54,231 nucleotides of DNA from Bacteroides fluxus YIT 12057. GTDB lineage: Bacteria; Bacteroidota; Bacteroidia; Bacteroidales; Bacteroidaceae. Position 1 is the first letter of the stretch. The number at the start of each line of letters is the position of its first letter. Positions 1 through 8,891 of this stretch are shown piece by piece. The stretch lies in NCBI RefSeq assembly GCF_000195635.1, contig NZ_GL882623.1:193976-248206 (forward strand), read 5' to 3'. The notes below the pieces were generated by a model that saw only the letters and a program-made list of their open reading frames with translations, ran no database searches and had not been told where the DNA came from. The translations under genes and the position numbers were made by a program.

Positions 1-355
1 ATTCTTGCATCCGGTGCCGTGCGTGCTCCTTGATGGGTGTGTAGTGTATCCGGATTCATCCTTTAGGGAATAGATGTTTTTTCTTTGCAGGGCTTATACT
101 TAATGCGGAAAGGTATCATGTAGAATGCTTGCAGGCCTTATGTAACACTTCGTCCCACGTACGTGTGCCCGCCGGTTCAGGTACGTGGGCTCGCCGGTTT
201 ACATGCCTGAACCGGCGGGCCCACGTACCTGGGACGAAGTGTTGAATTAGCTGTAAGCATAAAATGTATAAGGCAGATAAGGATTTAGGGTTATTCTTTT
301 TATGGAAATGAAGCTAATAAGTCAAGGGGCTAATTCAAAGCTTAAGTGAAGCCGT
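1..355 (+). repeat. Dispersed ~350 bp repeat, copy 1 (may extend beyond window edge)
   Basis: This stretch matches, in reverse complement, 47551-47905. I estimate by eye almost 90% identity over the first 140 bases, with homology fading near 345-355. Its centre is a 100-nt imperfect palindrome (144-243). The left edge is cut by the window, so the true boundary is not visible. There is no coding capacity and no transposase. It may be a non-autonomous mobile element or a structured intergenic element. Confidence 0.85.
144..243. repeat. Large hairpin inside repeat copy 1
   Basis: Arms 144-181 and 206-243 (38 nt each, two mismatches) enclose a 24-nt loop, 182-205. The loop is itself a third degenerate copy of the arm unit (ACGTGGGC-CGCCGGTT). 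Copy 2 at 47656-47769 has the same architecture with changed but still paired bases. Confidence 0.9.
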
Positions 356-390
356 GTAGGGAACTGTTGCTGAAGTCGGCAGATTCTGTC

Positions 391-436
391 CGGATTGTTA
401 CTAAAAACGAGGAGAGTTTTTTAGTGAGACAATCTG
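391..436. other. Hairpin upstream of the GNAT gene
   Basis: An imperfect inverted repeat pairs GATTGT with ACAATC and ACTAAAAAC with GTTTTTTAGT around a short loop. It could be a terminator for something left of the window or a 5' structure. The rest of 356-552 shows nothing else I can support. Confidence 0.45.
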
Positions 437-552
437 GTGAAAGTTTCCAATAAAAAGTGTATCTTGCCCCTTTTTCTATAGGTGGCATATCATGGTATGG
501 AGTTTGGTAGCTTCCTGATAGGGATAAAATGTACAATAAAACACTTGAATGA

Positions 553-1479
553 ATGATAATTTCTTTAATTACGGTTGATAAGAAACGCTACCTGGATTTG
601 TTATTGCTGGGTGATGAACAGGAGTCTATGATAGACCGCTATCTGGAACGTGGCGAACTGTTTGTCCTTGAGGACAATGGTGTAAAGGCTGTTTGTGTGG
701 TGACGGATGAAGGAAACGGAGTTTGTGAACTGAAGAACATAGCTGTGAGCCCTTCTTCACAACGGCAAGGATATGGCAGGAGGATGATAAACTATCTGAT
801 GGACTATTATTGGGACAAATATGGCCGGATGATAGTAGGTACGGGTGATGTGCCGGGTACATTGGGGTTTTATAAAAGCTGCGGTTTTGAGCTTTCCCAC
901 CGCATTGAAAACTTCTTTACCGATAATTATGACCATCCTATCATTGAAGAGGGGGTACTTTTAAAGGATATGGTATATTTAAAACGAAAGATGAAGACGG
1001 ATTTTGTAATTAGGGAAGCGCAAAAGTGTGATGCTCCGGAATTGAGAGAATTGTACCGGAATACGGTTCTTACAGTAAATAAGCGTGATTATTCACAGGC
1101 TGAGGTTGAAGACTGGGCTTCATGCGGAGATGATCTTGCAAAGTGGGAAGCAATGATAGAAAACCACTATTTCGTGGTGGCGGTGAATTGGCAATTCCGG
1201 ATAACCGGTTTTTCGTCCGTCACCCCGCAAGGATATTTGCATTCGATGTTTATTCATAAAGATTATCAAAGCCGAGGAATTGCGACTGTGCTTTTGGGAG
1301 AAATAGAACGATATGCCATGGAGCATCACATAACGCGGTTGACTTCTGAAGTGAGTCTGACCGCCCGTGGATTCTTTGAAAAACAGGGATATGTAGTGGA
1401 AAAGGAACAGAAGCGGAGAGCGAACCAACTGTTACTGACTAATTTCTGGATGACAAAGGACTTGTTTATAAAAAAATAA
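553..1479 (+). CDS. Tandem GNAT-domain N-acetyltransferase
   Basis: A 308-residue protein with two GNAT acetyltransferase folds in a row. The first spans about residues 1-150, with acetyl-CoA loop motif SSQRQGYGRRM near residues 68-78. The second spans about 150-308, with motif DYQSRGIATVLL near 238-249. Known members transfer an acetyl group from acetyl-CoA to an amine; nothing here shows the substrate. Both folds keep a glycine-containing CoA loop, so both may be active. The gene stands alone. Its stop codon lies within the hairpin that terminates the oppositely oriented tRNA-Pro. A single-domain duplication or fusion is the likely origin. Confidence 0.85.
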   Translation: MIISLITVDKKRYLDLLLLGDEQESMIDRYLERGELFVLEDNGVKAVCVVTDEGNGVCELKNIAVSPSSQRQGYGRRMINYLMDYYWDKYGRMIVGTGDVPGTLGFYKSCGFELSHRIENFFTDNYDHPIIEEGVLLKDMVYLKRKMKTDFVIREAQKCDAPELRELYRNTVLTVNKRDYSQAEVEDWASCGDDLAKWEAMIENHYFVVAVNWQFRITGFSSVTPQGYLHSMFIHKDYQSRGIATVLLGEIERYAMEHHITRLTSEVSLTARGFFEKQGYVVEKEQKRRANQLLLTNFWMTKDLFIKK

Positions 1480-1507
1480 GGAGTTAAGTTTTATTTCTTA
1501 ACTCCTT
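1470..1507 (-). terminator. Terminator of tRNA-Pro (- strand)
   Basis: A perfect 11-bp hairpin (AAGGAGTTAAG, 1478-1488, with CTTAACTCCTT, 1497-1507). On the - strand it is followed by a T-run (complement of 1470-1477), so it ends transcription from the tRNA. It also overlaps the GNAT stop codon. Confidence 0.75.
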
Positions 1508-1519
1508 GATGCTCGGTAG

Positions 1520-1593
1520 TCGGGATGACAAGATTCGAACTTGCGACCACACGCCCCCCAGACGCGTACTCTACCGGGCTGAGCTACATCCCG
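1520..1593 (-). tRNA. tRNA-Pro (anticodon GGG)
   Basis: On the - strand a 74-nt cloverleaf is readable. The acceptor stem CGGGATG pairs with CATCCCG and the discriminator is A. The anticodon stem CGCGT/GCGTG carries loop CTGGGGG, giving anticodon GGG. The T-arm contains GTTCGAATC. CCA is not encoded directly after the discriminator, so it would be added after transcription. Confidence 0.95.
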
Positions 1594-1718
1594 AATTGCG
1601 GTTGCAAAAGTAGTGCTTTATTTTGAAATAGCAAATAAAATCTTTAGTTTTTTCTAAAAAACGCACCTTTCCTTCATTTTAGGAAGAGGTGCGATAAAGA
1701 TGGAGTGAGGTTGGCGGA

Positions 1719-2480
1719 TCAATTTAAAGACAGGTGTGCGTTACCTCTTGTCGCTGTGAGGGCAGGAGTGGGGGGCGTAACGGACTTCCTTGTACAATAA
1801 TCAAATTCGGCAGATTTATCACCGCTGAATGATTTCCATTTTAGTTTCAATTTGACGGTTTTGCCTTCCGTATCGGGCAGCCCATCCAGCTTGAACGCTA
1901 CCAAAGCATCTTGATTTTCTCCGTATGTATCGCCGTTGGCATTGTGGCGGAACTCTACTTCATAAGGATTATCCGGGTTCTGGCTTAATAACAGATTGAC
2001 GAAATGTGTTTTGAAAGGGTCTCCCCATACGGTTCTGAAGCGAAGAGTCAGATAGCCGTCTTCCGCTATTGTCACCCAATCATTGACTATCTCTACAGGA
2101 TCTGTGCCATATACTTTATCATTCTCTTCGCCCAAGTCTGCTGCGATAGGCTTTGTCAAGATACTGTCTATCCAGTTCACATGTACGGCCTTACTGTATT
2201 TACTGCTGGGGTTTTCTACTTCTGTATAGTTCACCAAGGCTCTCACTTCTTTGTCTCCGAAGGGAGAGGTGCTTAAATTGGTGGGCAATAATGTGGTTTC
2301 ATCATCCAGTTGCAGGTAGAGAGTGTTGTCTGCATCTGCTTTTACTGTTACAAGTGCATTAGGTATTTTTCCGTAATAATAGTGGTTGTCATCGTCATCC
2401 AAGCAAGATTGGAAACTTACGGTGCAGACAACTGCAATGGCAATAAGCAGGCTGTTTTTAAAAAAGGAACTCATCTTCAT
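1719..2480 (-). CDS. NigD-like lipoprotein
   Basis: A 253-residue predicted lipoprotein. It has a basic start and a hydrophobic stretch ending in a lipobox (FQSC, Cys about residue 26), followed by an acidic DDDD run, which in Bacteroidetes often goes with surface export of lipoproteins. The rest resembles the NigD-like family (N-terminal OB-like and C-terminal beta domains: conserved Y/W-D-P patterns such as DPVEIVNDWVTIAEDGYLTLRF). The family's role is not firmly established; NigD was named from a Bacteroides bacteriocin-associated operon. It is monocistronic, downstream of aroB in the same direction but 138 bp away. A related lipoprotein lies at 34794-35531. Confidence 0.8.
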   Translation of the reverse strand: MKMSSFFKNSLLIAIAVVCTVSFQSCLDDDDNHYYYGKIPNALVTVKADADNTLYLQLDDETTLLPTNLSTSPFGDKEVRALVNYTEVENPSSKYSKAVHVNWIDSILTKPIAADLGEENDKVYGTDPVEIVNDWVTIAEDGYLTLRFRTVWGDPFKTHFVNLLLSQNPDNPYEVEFRHNANGDTYGENQDALVAFKLDGLPDTEGKTVKLKLKWKSFSGDKSAEFDYCTRKSVTPPTPALTATRGNAHLSLN

Positions 2481-2618
2481 AGTCTATTTCTTTATTAGTT
2501 GAACAATCGGAATAGGTTTTTATTCATAAATGAAATGAATATTCAGTCAAAAACCTGCATGCTATATTGTTAATTAATAATAATGCTTGAGTAGAAAGAC
2601 GGTTCCCCGCATTCGGAA

Positions 2619-3680
2619 TTATACGCCCATACACTCCCGATAGAAATCGAACATCTCGAAAATCATTTCCTTGTCTGCCGTCTGGTTGAGACAGATATCT
2701 CCGACTTCCTTCAATAAAGTGAAGTTAATGGTACCGGCAGTATTCTTTTTATCATGTTTCATCAACTCGTACAGTCGGTCATACTGTTTGCAGTTGAATG
2801 AGAATCCACCATAATTCTCCTTGATGAACTGAACGGTTTGGCGCATCTTTTCCTTGGGAAATCCAGTCTTGATATAAGAGAGGTATAATTCACAGACAAT
2901 CCCCCATGCCACAGCGTAGCCGTGCAAGACCGGACGGCTTTCGGCGAGTGCAAGGCTTTCGAAAGCATGCCCCACGGTATGACCGAGGTTTAAGGCTTTG
3001 CGGATGCCGTGTTCCAGAGGGTCTTCTTCTACAATCTTTTCTTTGACCTGTACAGAACGGCCTACCATTGACTTCAATAAGGCATAGTTTATTTTCTCCG
3101 TATCAAATGCCAGAAGTTCGGCTAAGTGTTTCGGAGTACTGATGAGCCCGTGTTTTAACATTTCGGCGTAACCGGAGAAAAAGTTGTGGGCATCAAGGCT
3201 ACGTAGAAACTCGGTTTCCAATAATACGCAGGCGGCAGGGGAAAAAACACCGATTTCATTCTTCAGCCCGTTGAAGTTGATGCCGGTTTTTCCTCCTACG
3301 GAAGCGTCCACCATGGCTAAAAGAGTAGTAGGTATATTGATATACGTGATTCCTCTTTTGAAAGTGGAAGCGGCAAACCCACCGAGATCGGTGACCATTC
3401 CACCACCTAGATTGATGAGTAACGAGTGGCGGGTAGCTCCTCTTTCACTCAAAGCTTGCCATACGGAAGCCAGTGTTTCCAGGTTCTTGTGTACATCTTC
3501 TGCACCTATGATAATTTCTTCAGCCTCTCTGAGGGCAGGGATACCGTCAAGTTGTGGCAGGCAAAGGCGGTGGGTATGCTCGTCGGTGAGAATGAAAAGT
3601 TTGTCATGGGGGCATTTATCAATGGCAAGTGTCAGGCTGTTTTCCAACTCTTCGCAAAGGATTACTTCTTGTTTACTCAT
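2619..3680 (-). CDS. aroB: 3-dehydroquinate synthase
   Basis: A 353-residue cytosolic enzyme converting DAHP to 3-dehydroquinate, the second step of the shikimate pathway. Visible hallmarks are the NAD-binding glycine motif GGGMVTDLGGF (near 92-102), the substrate segment PTTLLAMVDASVGGKTG (near 117-133), and the metal-binding histidines in NLGHTVGHAFE and HGYAVAWG. Length is normal for the family. It is transcribed from a divergent promoter region shared with the small membrane protein at 3881 (-7 box at 3758-3765 on this strand). No other aro gene is adjacent. Confidence 0.95.
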   Translation of the reverse strand: MSKQEVILCEELENSLTLAIDKCPHDKLFILTDEHTHRLCLPQLDGIPALREAEEIIIGAEDVHKNLETLASVWQALSERGATRHSLLINLGGGMVTDLGGFAASTFKRGITYINIPTTLLAMVDASVGGKTGINFNGLKNEIGVFSPAACVLLETEFLRSLDAHNFFSGYAEMLKHGLISTPKHLAELLAFDTEKINYALLKSMVGRSVQVKEKIVEEDPLEHGIRKALNLGHTVGHAFESLALAESRPVLHGYAVAWGIVCELYLSYIKTGFPKEKMRQTVQFIKENYGGFSFNCKQYDRLYELMKHDKKNTAGTINFTLLKEVGDICLNQTADKEMIFEMFDFYRECMGV

Positions 3681-3757
3681 CTTGTTGATTACGGATTACG
3701 AATTACTGATGTTACGGATCATGAAGAAATGGGAGTCTTCTTCATGATATTGTGGCA

Positions 3758-3765
3758 CAAAGATA
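3758..3765 (-). promoter_or_regulatory. -7 box for aroB
   Basis: TATCTTTG on the - strand matches the Bacteroides sigma-ABfr consensus TAnnTTTG, about 80 nt upstream of the aroB start. Between the two lie partly repeated ATTACGGATTACG-like units (3686-3722). Confidence 0.5.
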
Positions 3766-3786
3766 GCTCTTTTGGCAATAAAACGT

Positions 3787-3794
3787 TATCTTTG
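3787..3794 (+). promoter_or_regulatory. -7 box for the small membrane protein gene
   Basis: TATCTTTG on the + strand, 22 bases from the opposing aroB box, forms a divergent promoter pair. The start codon at 3881 is ~85 nt downstream. Confidence 0.5.
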
Positions 3795-3880
3795 TTCCGT
3801 GAAATTCTATGGGTGGTAAGACGTTTCCTTCATCTGCTTCCCATCATTTGTAATTAGTAATTTGTAATTGATTGATAGAA

Positions 3881-4288
3881 ATGAAAGCTTTACTGCCCCT
3901 ATATTGTCGTCCTTTGGGATATTTTGTGATTGCCTTGGCTTTGTTCCTTCCTTTTATCATGTTGATGATGGGAAGAGTGACAGATGCGAACTTGTTGTTC
4001 TATAAGGAGTGTTCCAAGTTGCTGATGATGTTGGGTGCCTTGATGATCATTTTTGCTTTCAGCAAGAACGAAAGCCGTGATACGGAACAGATTCGTAACA
4101 AGGCTACCCGTAATGCCATGTTCCTGACGGTACTTTTTATTTTTGGCAGTATGCTCTACAGGGTGGCAAAAGGTGATTTCCTTTCTGTAGATTCTTCCAC
4201 ATTTCTCATTTTTCTGATTTTGAATGTTCTTTGCCTGGAATTTGGTATAAAAAAATCGACAGTTGATCGATTGTTTAAGCGGGATTAG
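3881..4288 (+). CDS. Small integral membrane protein of unknown function
   Basis: 135 residues from the ATG at 3881; an upstream TTG at 3872 is possible but less likely. About four hydrophobic segments are visible (near residues 13-31, 45-60, 80-98 and 106-122), separated by a charged loop (KNESRDTEQIRNKATRN). This suggests a small polytopic inner membrane protein. I do not recognise the family. It follows a divergent promoter with aroB and precedes the TonB-type barrel by ~115 bp, which has its own -7 box. Confidence 0.75.
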   Translation: MKALLPLYCRPLGYFVIALALFLPFIMLMMGRVTDANLLFYKECSKLLMMLGALMIIFAFSKNESRDTEQIRNKATRNAMFLTVLFIFGSMLYRVAKGDFLSVDSSTFLIFLILNVLCLEFGIKKSTVDRLFKRD

Positions 4289-4336
4289 TCGATAAATAAG
4301 ACAAAACATCTTGTGCGGCATTAAACCTTTTGTCTA

Positions 4337-4344
4337 TAAGTTTG
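4337..4344 (+). promoter_or_regulatory. -7 box for the outer membrane barrel gene
   Basis: TAAGTTTG fits TAnnTTTG, about 60 nt upstream of the ATG at 4405. Confidence 0.4.
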
Positions 4345-4404
4345 TCAAATGAAACAGTGAATAAAAGACATTGTTCATTTAAAGAATAGACAAAGAATAG
4401 ACAC

Positions 4405-7323
4405 ATGAAGAAAATTATGACAGGGATGGCGTTGTTGTTGCTGACAACGTTATCTGTTTTCTCACAAACTCAAAAGATTACGGTAAAGGGCCGTGTTCTG
4501 GAGGACACCAAGGAGCCTGCTATACAAGCTACCGTGCAGTTGCTTTCATTGCCCGACAGTGTTCAGGCATCAGGGGTGGCCACTTCCAGCATGGGATTCT
4601 TTTCCTTGCCTCCGGTAAAACCGGGAAAATATGTACTGAAGGTTTCCTATATCGGATTTAAAACTTTGTGGCAGCCCATGCAGCTTTCCGGTTCCACTCC
4701 GCAAAAGAATGTGGGGGTACTGACTTTGGAAACGGATGCAATAATGTTGGCGGAAGCCGTGATTACGGCTGAGGCTCCGCAAGTACAGGTCGTGGAAGAT
4801 ACACTGGTTTATAACTCTTCTGCCTATCGTACGCCGGAGGGGGCCATGCTTGAAGAGTTGGTAAAGAAGCTTCCCGGTGCCGAGGTTGATGATGAAGGTA
4901 ATGTCAAAATCAATGGTAGGGATCTCTCGAAGATTATGGTGAACGGCAAGGAGTTCTTTGGCGGTGACGTGAAGACCGGTTTGAAAAATTTGCCGGTAGA
5001 TATGATTGAAAAGTTGAAAACTTATGATAAGAAGTCGGACTTGGCACGTATCACGGGCATTGACGACGGTGAAGAGGAGACGGTGCTCGATTTGTCGGTA
5101 AAGAAGGGGATGAATCAGGGGTGGTTCGGCAATGCCGATGTTGCCGGTGGCACGGAAGACCGTTACATGGGCCGTCTTATGTTGAACGGCTTCATGGATG
5201 ATACTCGAGTGTCTTTGATAGCCTCTGCCAATAATGTGAACGACCAGGGCTTTTCCGGGGGAGGAGGCGGACCGCGCTGGCGCCGTAACAATGGTTTGAA
5301 TGCTTCGAAGGTAATTGGTCTTGACTTTGCCACCCAGACCTCCAAAATAGAGTTGGGAGGTAGCGCACGCTATAACTATAGGGATGCGGATATCATGAGT
5401 ATCGGTTCTACGGAAGATTTTTTGCCGGACGGTAATTCTTATTCCAACTCAAACAGCAAGCAGCGTAACAGGAATAACAGTTTCAATGCGGATTTCCGTT
5501 TGGAATGGAAGCCGGATTCCATGACAAATATTATTTTCCGCCCTGATGTATCGTATGGCAAGACGGATAATCTCTCGAACTCGGAGAGCGGTACGTTCAG
5601 TTCCGATCCTTACAGCCTGGTGACCGATCCCAACAACTGGCTGACTTTGGAGAAGATTCTCAATCCGGATGATGATCCTTTGAGAAACATCCGTGTAAAT
5701 GCCATCAATAGCGGTTCGTTGAGCGACAACAAAAGCCTTTCCACAAATGCGACTTTACAGCTGAACAGGAAGCTGAACAATAAAGGACGTAATATAACTT
5801 TCCGGGGCAGATTCGGTTACACGAACAATGACAACAACCAATATACGGAGTCGGAGACCCACTATTTCCAGTTGATGAATTACCTGGGAGGAGACTCTGT
5901 ATTGATTCGTAACCAGTATATTACGACCCCTACCAAGAATTACAATTACAGTGCGCAGTTAACCTACAGTGAACCGATAGCCCGCGCCACTTTCCTTCAA
6001 TTCAGCTATCAGTTCCAGTATAAATACAGTGAGAGTGACAAGACCACTTACGACCTGCAGGGGTTCCCGGATTGGGGATTGTCAACTCAGCTTCCTGCAG
6101 GTTATGAAGAGCATGCTGTAGATAGCTTGGGCAAGTATGCCGAGTACCGCTATTACAATCATGATGCTTCTGTCTCTTTGCGTTTCATTCGTGAGAAGTA
6201 TCAGTTGAGTGCGGGAATGTCGTTCCAGCCGCAACATTCGGTGTTGTCTTACAAACGGGGTGATTATATGATTGATACTACCCGCAACGTGTTCAATTTT
6301 GCTCCGAACCTGGATTTGCGTGTGCGCTTTTCTAAAGTGAGCCAGTTGCGTCTGACTTATCGGGGACGAAGCAGCCAGCCGAGTATGGAGAACTTGTTGC
6401 CGATTGTCGATAACTCCAACCCGCAGAATATCCGTGTCGGTAACCCGGGGCTGAAGCCGGCCTTCACTCATAACATGCGTTTGTTCTACAATACTTATAA
6501 TGCAGAGAAGCAACGGGGCGTCATGTCTCATTTTAATTTTTCGGCAACGCAGAACAGTATCAGCAACAGTAGGGTCTATAATTCTGAAACCGGTGGATGG
6601 ACTACAACCCCGAAAAACATCAACGGAAACTGGAATGCTTTCGGTATGTTGGGTTTCAACACGGCGCTCAAGAACAAGAAATATACCATCAACTCTTTCT
6701 CGAATGCCAGCTACCAGAACAACGTGGCTTATCTGACGGACAGCAAGACAAAAATGGAGAATAAGAATACCACGACCAATCTCACGTTGGTTGAACGTCT
6801 GAATACCTCTTATCGTAATGATTGGTTTGAATTCGGGTTGAACGGAACCATTTCTTACTCCATAGAGAAGGATAAACTTACTCCGGATAACAATCAGGAA
6901 CCTTATACCTTCTCTTATGGTGCCAATACTACCGTGAATATGCCGTGGAGTATGAGTGTTTCTACTAATATCGCTAATCAGAGCCGTCGTGGCTATACGG
7001 ACAGCAGTATGAACCGCAATGAACTGATTTGGAACGCACAAATCTCACAAACTTTCTTGAAGGGGGCGGCTACTGTCAGTTTCGAGATGTATGATATCTT
7101 GAAGAGACAGAGCAATATCAGCCGTTCTTTGACGGCAAGTGGACGTTCTGTATATGAGTACAATGGTGTGAACAGCTATTGTATGCTGCACTTTATCTAT
7201 CGTCTGAATATATTCGGAGGCAAGGCAGCCCGTGACAAGATGCAAAATAAGCGTGGATTCGGTGGTCCGGGATTCGGACCGGGCCACAGACCTGGCGGAT
7301 TCGGAGGGGGAAGACGTTTCTGA
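4405..7323 (+). CDS. Outer membrane TonB-dependent receptor-like beta-barrel protein
   Basis: 972 residues. A signal peptide (MKKIMTGMALLLLTTLSVFSQ) is followed by a carboxypeptidase-regulatory-like beta domain (about 25-110: VKGRVLEDTKEPAIQATVQL...GFFSLPPVKPGKY). Next come a plug-like region (about 125-235, with NVKINGRDLSKIMVNGKEFFGGD) and a long barrel rich in alternating aromatic strands (OMP_b-brl_3 type). The tail is unusual: a Gly/Arg/Phe/Pro-rich repeat (GGPGFGPGHRPGGFGGGRRF), which may lie exposed. No SusD partner follows, so this is not a PUL pair. The substrate is unknown; the same architecture occurs at 49674-51998. Confidence 0.85.
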   Translation: MKKIMTGMALLLLTTLSVFSQTQKITVKGRVLEDTKEPAIQATVQLLSLPDSVQASGVATSSMGFFSLPPVKPGKYVLKVSYIGFKTLWQPMQLSGSTPQKNVGVLTLETDAIMLAEAVITAEAPQVQVVEDTLVYNSSAYRTPEGAMLEELVKKLPGAEVDDEGNVKINGRDLSKIMVNGKEFFGGDVKTGLKNLPVDMIEKLKTYDKKSDLARITGIDDGEEETVLDLSVKKGMNQGWFGNADVAGGTEDRYMGRLMLNGFMDDTRVSLIASANNVNDQGFSGGGGGPRWRRNNGLNASKVIGLDFATQTSKIELGGSARYNYRDADIMSIGSTEDFLPDGNSYSNSNSKQRNRNNSFNADFRLEWKPDSMTNIIFRPDVSYGKTDNLSNSESGTFSSDPYSLVTDPNNWLTLEKILNPDDDPLRNIRVNAINSGSLSDNKSLSTNATLQLNRKLNNKGRNITFRGRFGYTNNDNNQYTESETHYFQLMNYLGGDSVLIRNQYITTPTKNYNYSAQLTYSEPIARATFLQFSYQFQYKYSESDKTTYDLQGFPDWGLSTQLPAGYEEHAVDSLGKYAEYRYYNHDASVSLRFIREKYQLSAGMSFQPQHSVLSYKRGDYMIDTTRNVFNFAPNLDLRVRFSKVSQLRLTYRGRSSQPSMENLLPIVDNSNPQNIRVGNPGLKPAFTHNMRLFYNTYNAEKQRGVMSHFNFSATQNSISNSRVYNSETGGWTTTPKNINGNWNAFGMLGFNTALKNKKYTINSFSNASYQNNVAYLTDSKTKMENKNTTTNLTLVERLNTSYRNDWFEFGLNGTISYSIEKDKLTPDNNQEPYTFSYGANTTVNMPWSMSVSTNIANQSRRGYTDSSMNRNELIWNAQISQTFLKGAATVSFEMYDILKRQSNISRSLTASGRSVYEYNGVNSYCMLHFIYRLNIFGGKAARDKMQNKRGFGGPGFGPGHRPGGFGGGRRF

Positions 7324-7409
7324 TAGGTATTAAGTGATTGACATGAAGTGCCTAAAGCGCACTTTATGTTAATCTCTGTAATCTCTGGTGAAAGTTTCTG
7401 TGTTTTTCC

Positions 7410-7417
7410 TACATTTG
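7410..7417 (+). promoter_or_regulatory. -7 box for cardiolipin synthase
   Basis: TACATTTG, 35 nt before the ATG at 7452. An imperfect hairpin without a T-run (about 7342-7368) lies just upstream. Confidence 0.5.
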
Positions 7418-7451
7418 TTATAAACTTAATATCCCCAAACTTGTAGGAAAT

Positions 7452-8891
7452 ATGTTCGATTGGAACTACATAGCCAGCCTGATTGCTACAATAGCATTTG
7501 ACATTGTTTATTTTGGTGCCATTATTGGAACGATTGTGGTCATTATCCTCGACAACCGCAATCCGGTGAAAACAATGGCATGGATCCTGATACTTATGTT
7601 CCTGCCGGTTGTCGGCCTGATATTCTACTTCTTTTTCGGAAGAAGCCACCGCCGTGAACGTATTATAGGAAAGAAGAGTTACAGCCATCTGCTGAAGAAA
7701 CCGATGGCGGAATATATGGCGCAGAACTCCTGTACCTTGCCTATGGCTTACAGCCGTTTGATTTCTCTGTTCCGGCATACCAACCAAGCTTTTCCTTTTG
7801 ACGGTAATCGCGTAGAGGTCTATACTTCGGGACTTTCTATGCTGCAATCCCTCTTGCGGGAGTTACAGAAAGCCAGGCGGCATATCCATTTGGAATTTTA
7901 TATCTTCGAAGATGACGCTATCGGGCGTCTGGTCCGGGATGTCTTGATAGAAAAAGCCCGTGCAGGAGTAGAGGTACGTGTGATATACGATGATGTGGGC
8001 TGCTGGCATGTTCCTAACCGCTTTTTTGAAGAAATGCGGGAGGCCGGCGTAGAGGTAAGAAGTTTCTTGAAGGTTCGTTTCCCGCTTTTTACCAGTAAAG
8101 TGAATTATCGCAACCACCGGAAAATAGTGATTATCGACGGTCGTATCGGTTTTGTCGGTGGCATGAATCTGGCGGAACGTTATATGCGCGGTTTCTCATG
8201 GGGAATCTGGCGGGATACCCATTTGTTGCTGGAAGGCAAAGCGGTGCACGGGCTGCAAACCGCTTTCTTGCTCGACTGGTATTTTGTGGACCGTACTTTG
8301 ATTACTTCCGCCCGTTATTTCCCGAAAATAGATGCCTGCGGTACTTCCTTGGCGCAAATTGTGACCAGTGAGCCTGTCGGCCCTTGGAAAGAGATTATGC
8401 AGGGGCTTGTCATGGCTATCAGTGGTGCGAAGAAGTACTTCTATATACAGACTCCCTATTTTTTGCCTACTGAGGCGGTGCTCATAGCTATGCAAACCGC
8501 TGCGTTGTCGGGAGTGGATGTGCGTTTGATGCTACCTTATCGTGCGGATAACTGGCTGACGCATTTGGGATCTTGCTCTTATCTGGCAGATGCCCTTCGT
8601 TCGGGCGTCAAAGTTTATTTCTATAAGAAGGGATTCCTGCATTCCAAACTGATGGTCTCGGATGACGAGTTATCTACGGTAGGTTCTACCAACGTGGATT
8701 TCCGCAGCTTTGAGCATAACTTTGAGGTGAATGCGTTTATCTATGATACGGAAACGGCACTCCAGATGCGTGAAATCTTCATGCTGGACCAACGGGATTG
8801 CGTACAAGTCTTTCTGAAGAACTGGGTCAAGAGACCGTGGTACCGGAAAGCGGCAGAAAGCGTTGTAAGGTTGATGGCACCGTTGCTTTAG
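7452..8891 (+). CDS. cls: Cardiolipin synthase (phospholipase D family)
   Basis: 479 residues. There are two N-terminal membrane helices (about 6-28 and 38-58), then two phospholipase-D catalytic motifs: HRKIVIIDG (near residue 223) and HSKLMVSDD (near 397). Known ClsA-type enzymes join two phosphatidylglycerols (or related lipids) into cardiolipin at the inner membrane. Both HKD motifs are intact and length is typical. The gene overlaps the convergent rsmD by 4 bases at its stop. Confidence 0.92.
   Translation: MFDWNYIASLIATIAFDIVYFGAIIGTIVVIILDNRNPVKTMAWILILMFLPVVGLIFYFFFGRSHRRERIIGKKSYSHLLKKPMAEYMAQNSCTLPMAYSRLISLFRHTNQAFPFDGNRVEVYTSGLSMLQSLLRELQKARRHIHLEFYIFEDDAIGRLVRDVLIEKARAGVEVRVIYDDVGCWHVPNRFFEEMREAGVEVRSFLKVRFPLFTSKVNYRNHRKIVIIDGRIGFVGGMNLAERYMRGFSWGIWRDTHLLLEGKAVHGLQTAFLLDWYFVDRTLITSARYFPKIDACGTSLAQIVTSEPVGPWKEIMQGLVMAISGAKKYFYIQTPYFLPTEAVLIAMQTAALSGVDVRLMLPYRADNWLTHLGSCSYLADALRSGVKVYFYKKGFLHSKLMVSDDELSTVGSTNVDFRSFEHNFEVNAFIYDTETALQMREIFMLDQRDCVQVFLKNWVKRPWYRKAAESVVRLMAPLL

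Noticed and set aside
342..536. 64-aa ORF on the - strand
   Set aside because: It overlaps the end of repeat copy 1 and a hairpin, and has no promoter or recognisable pattern.
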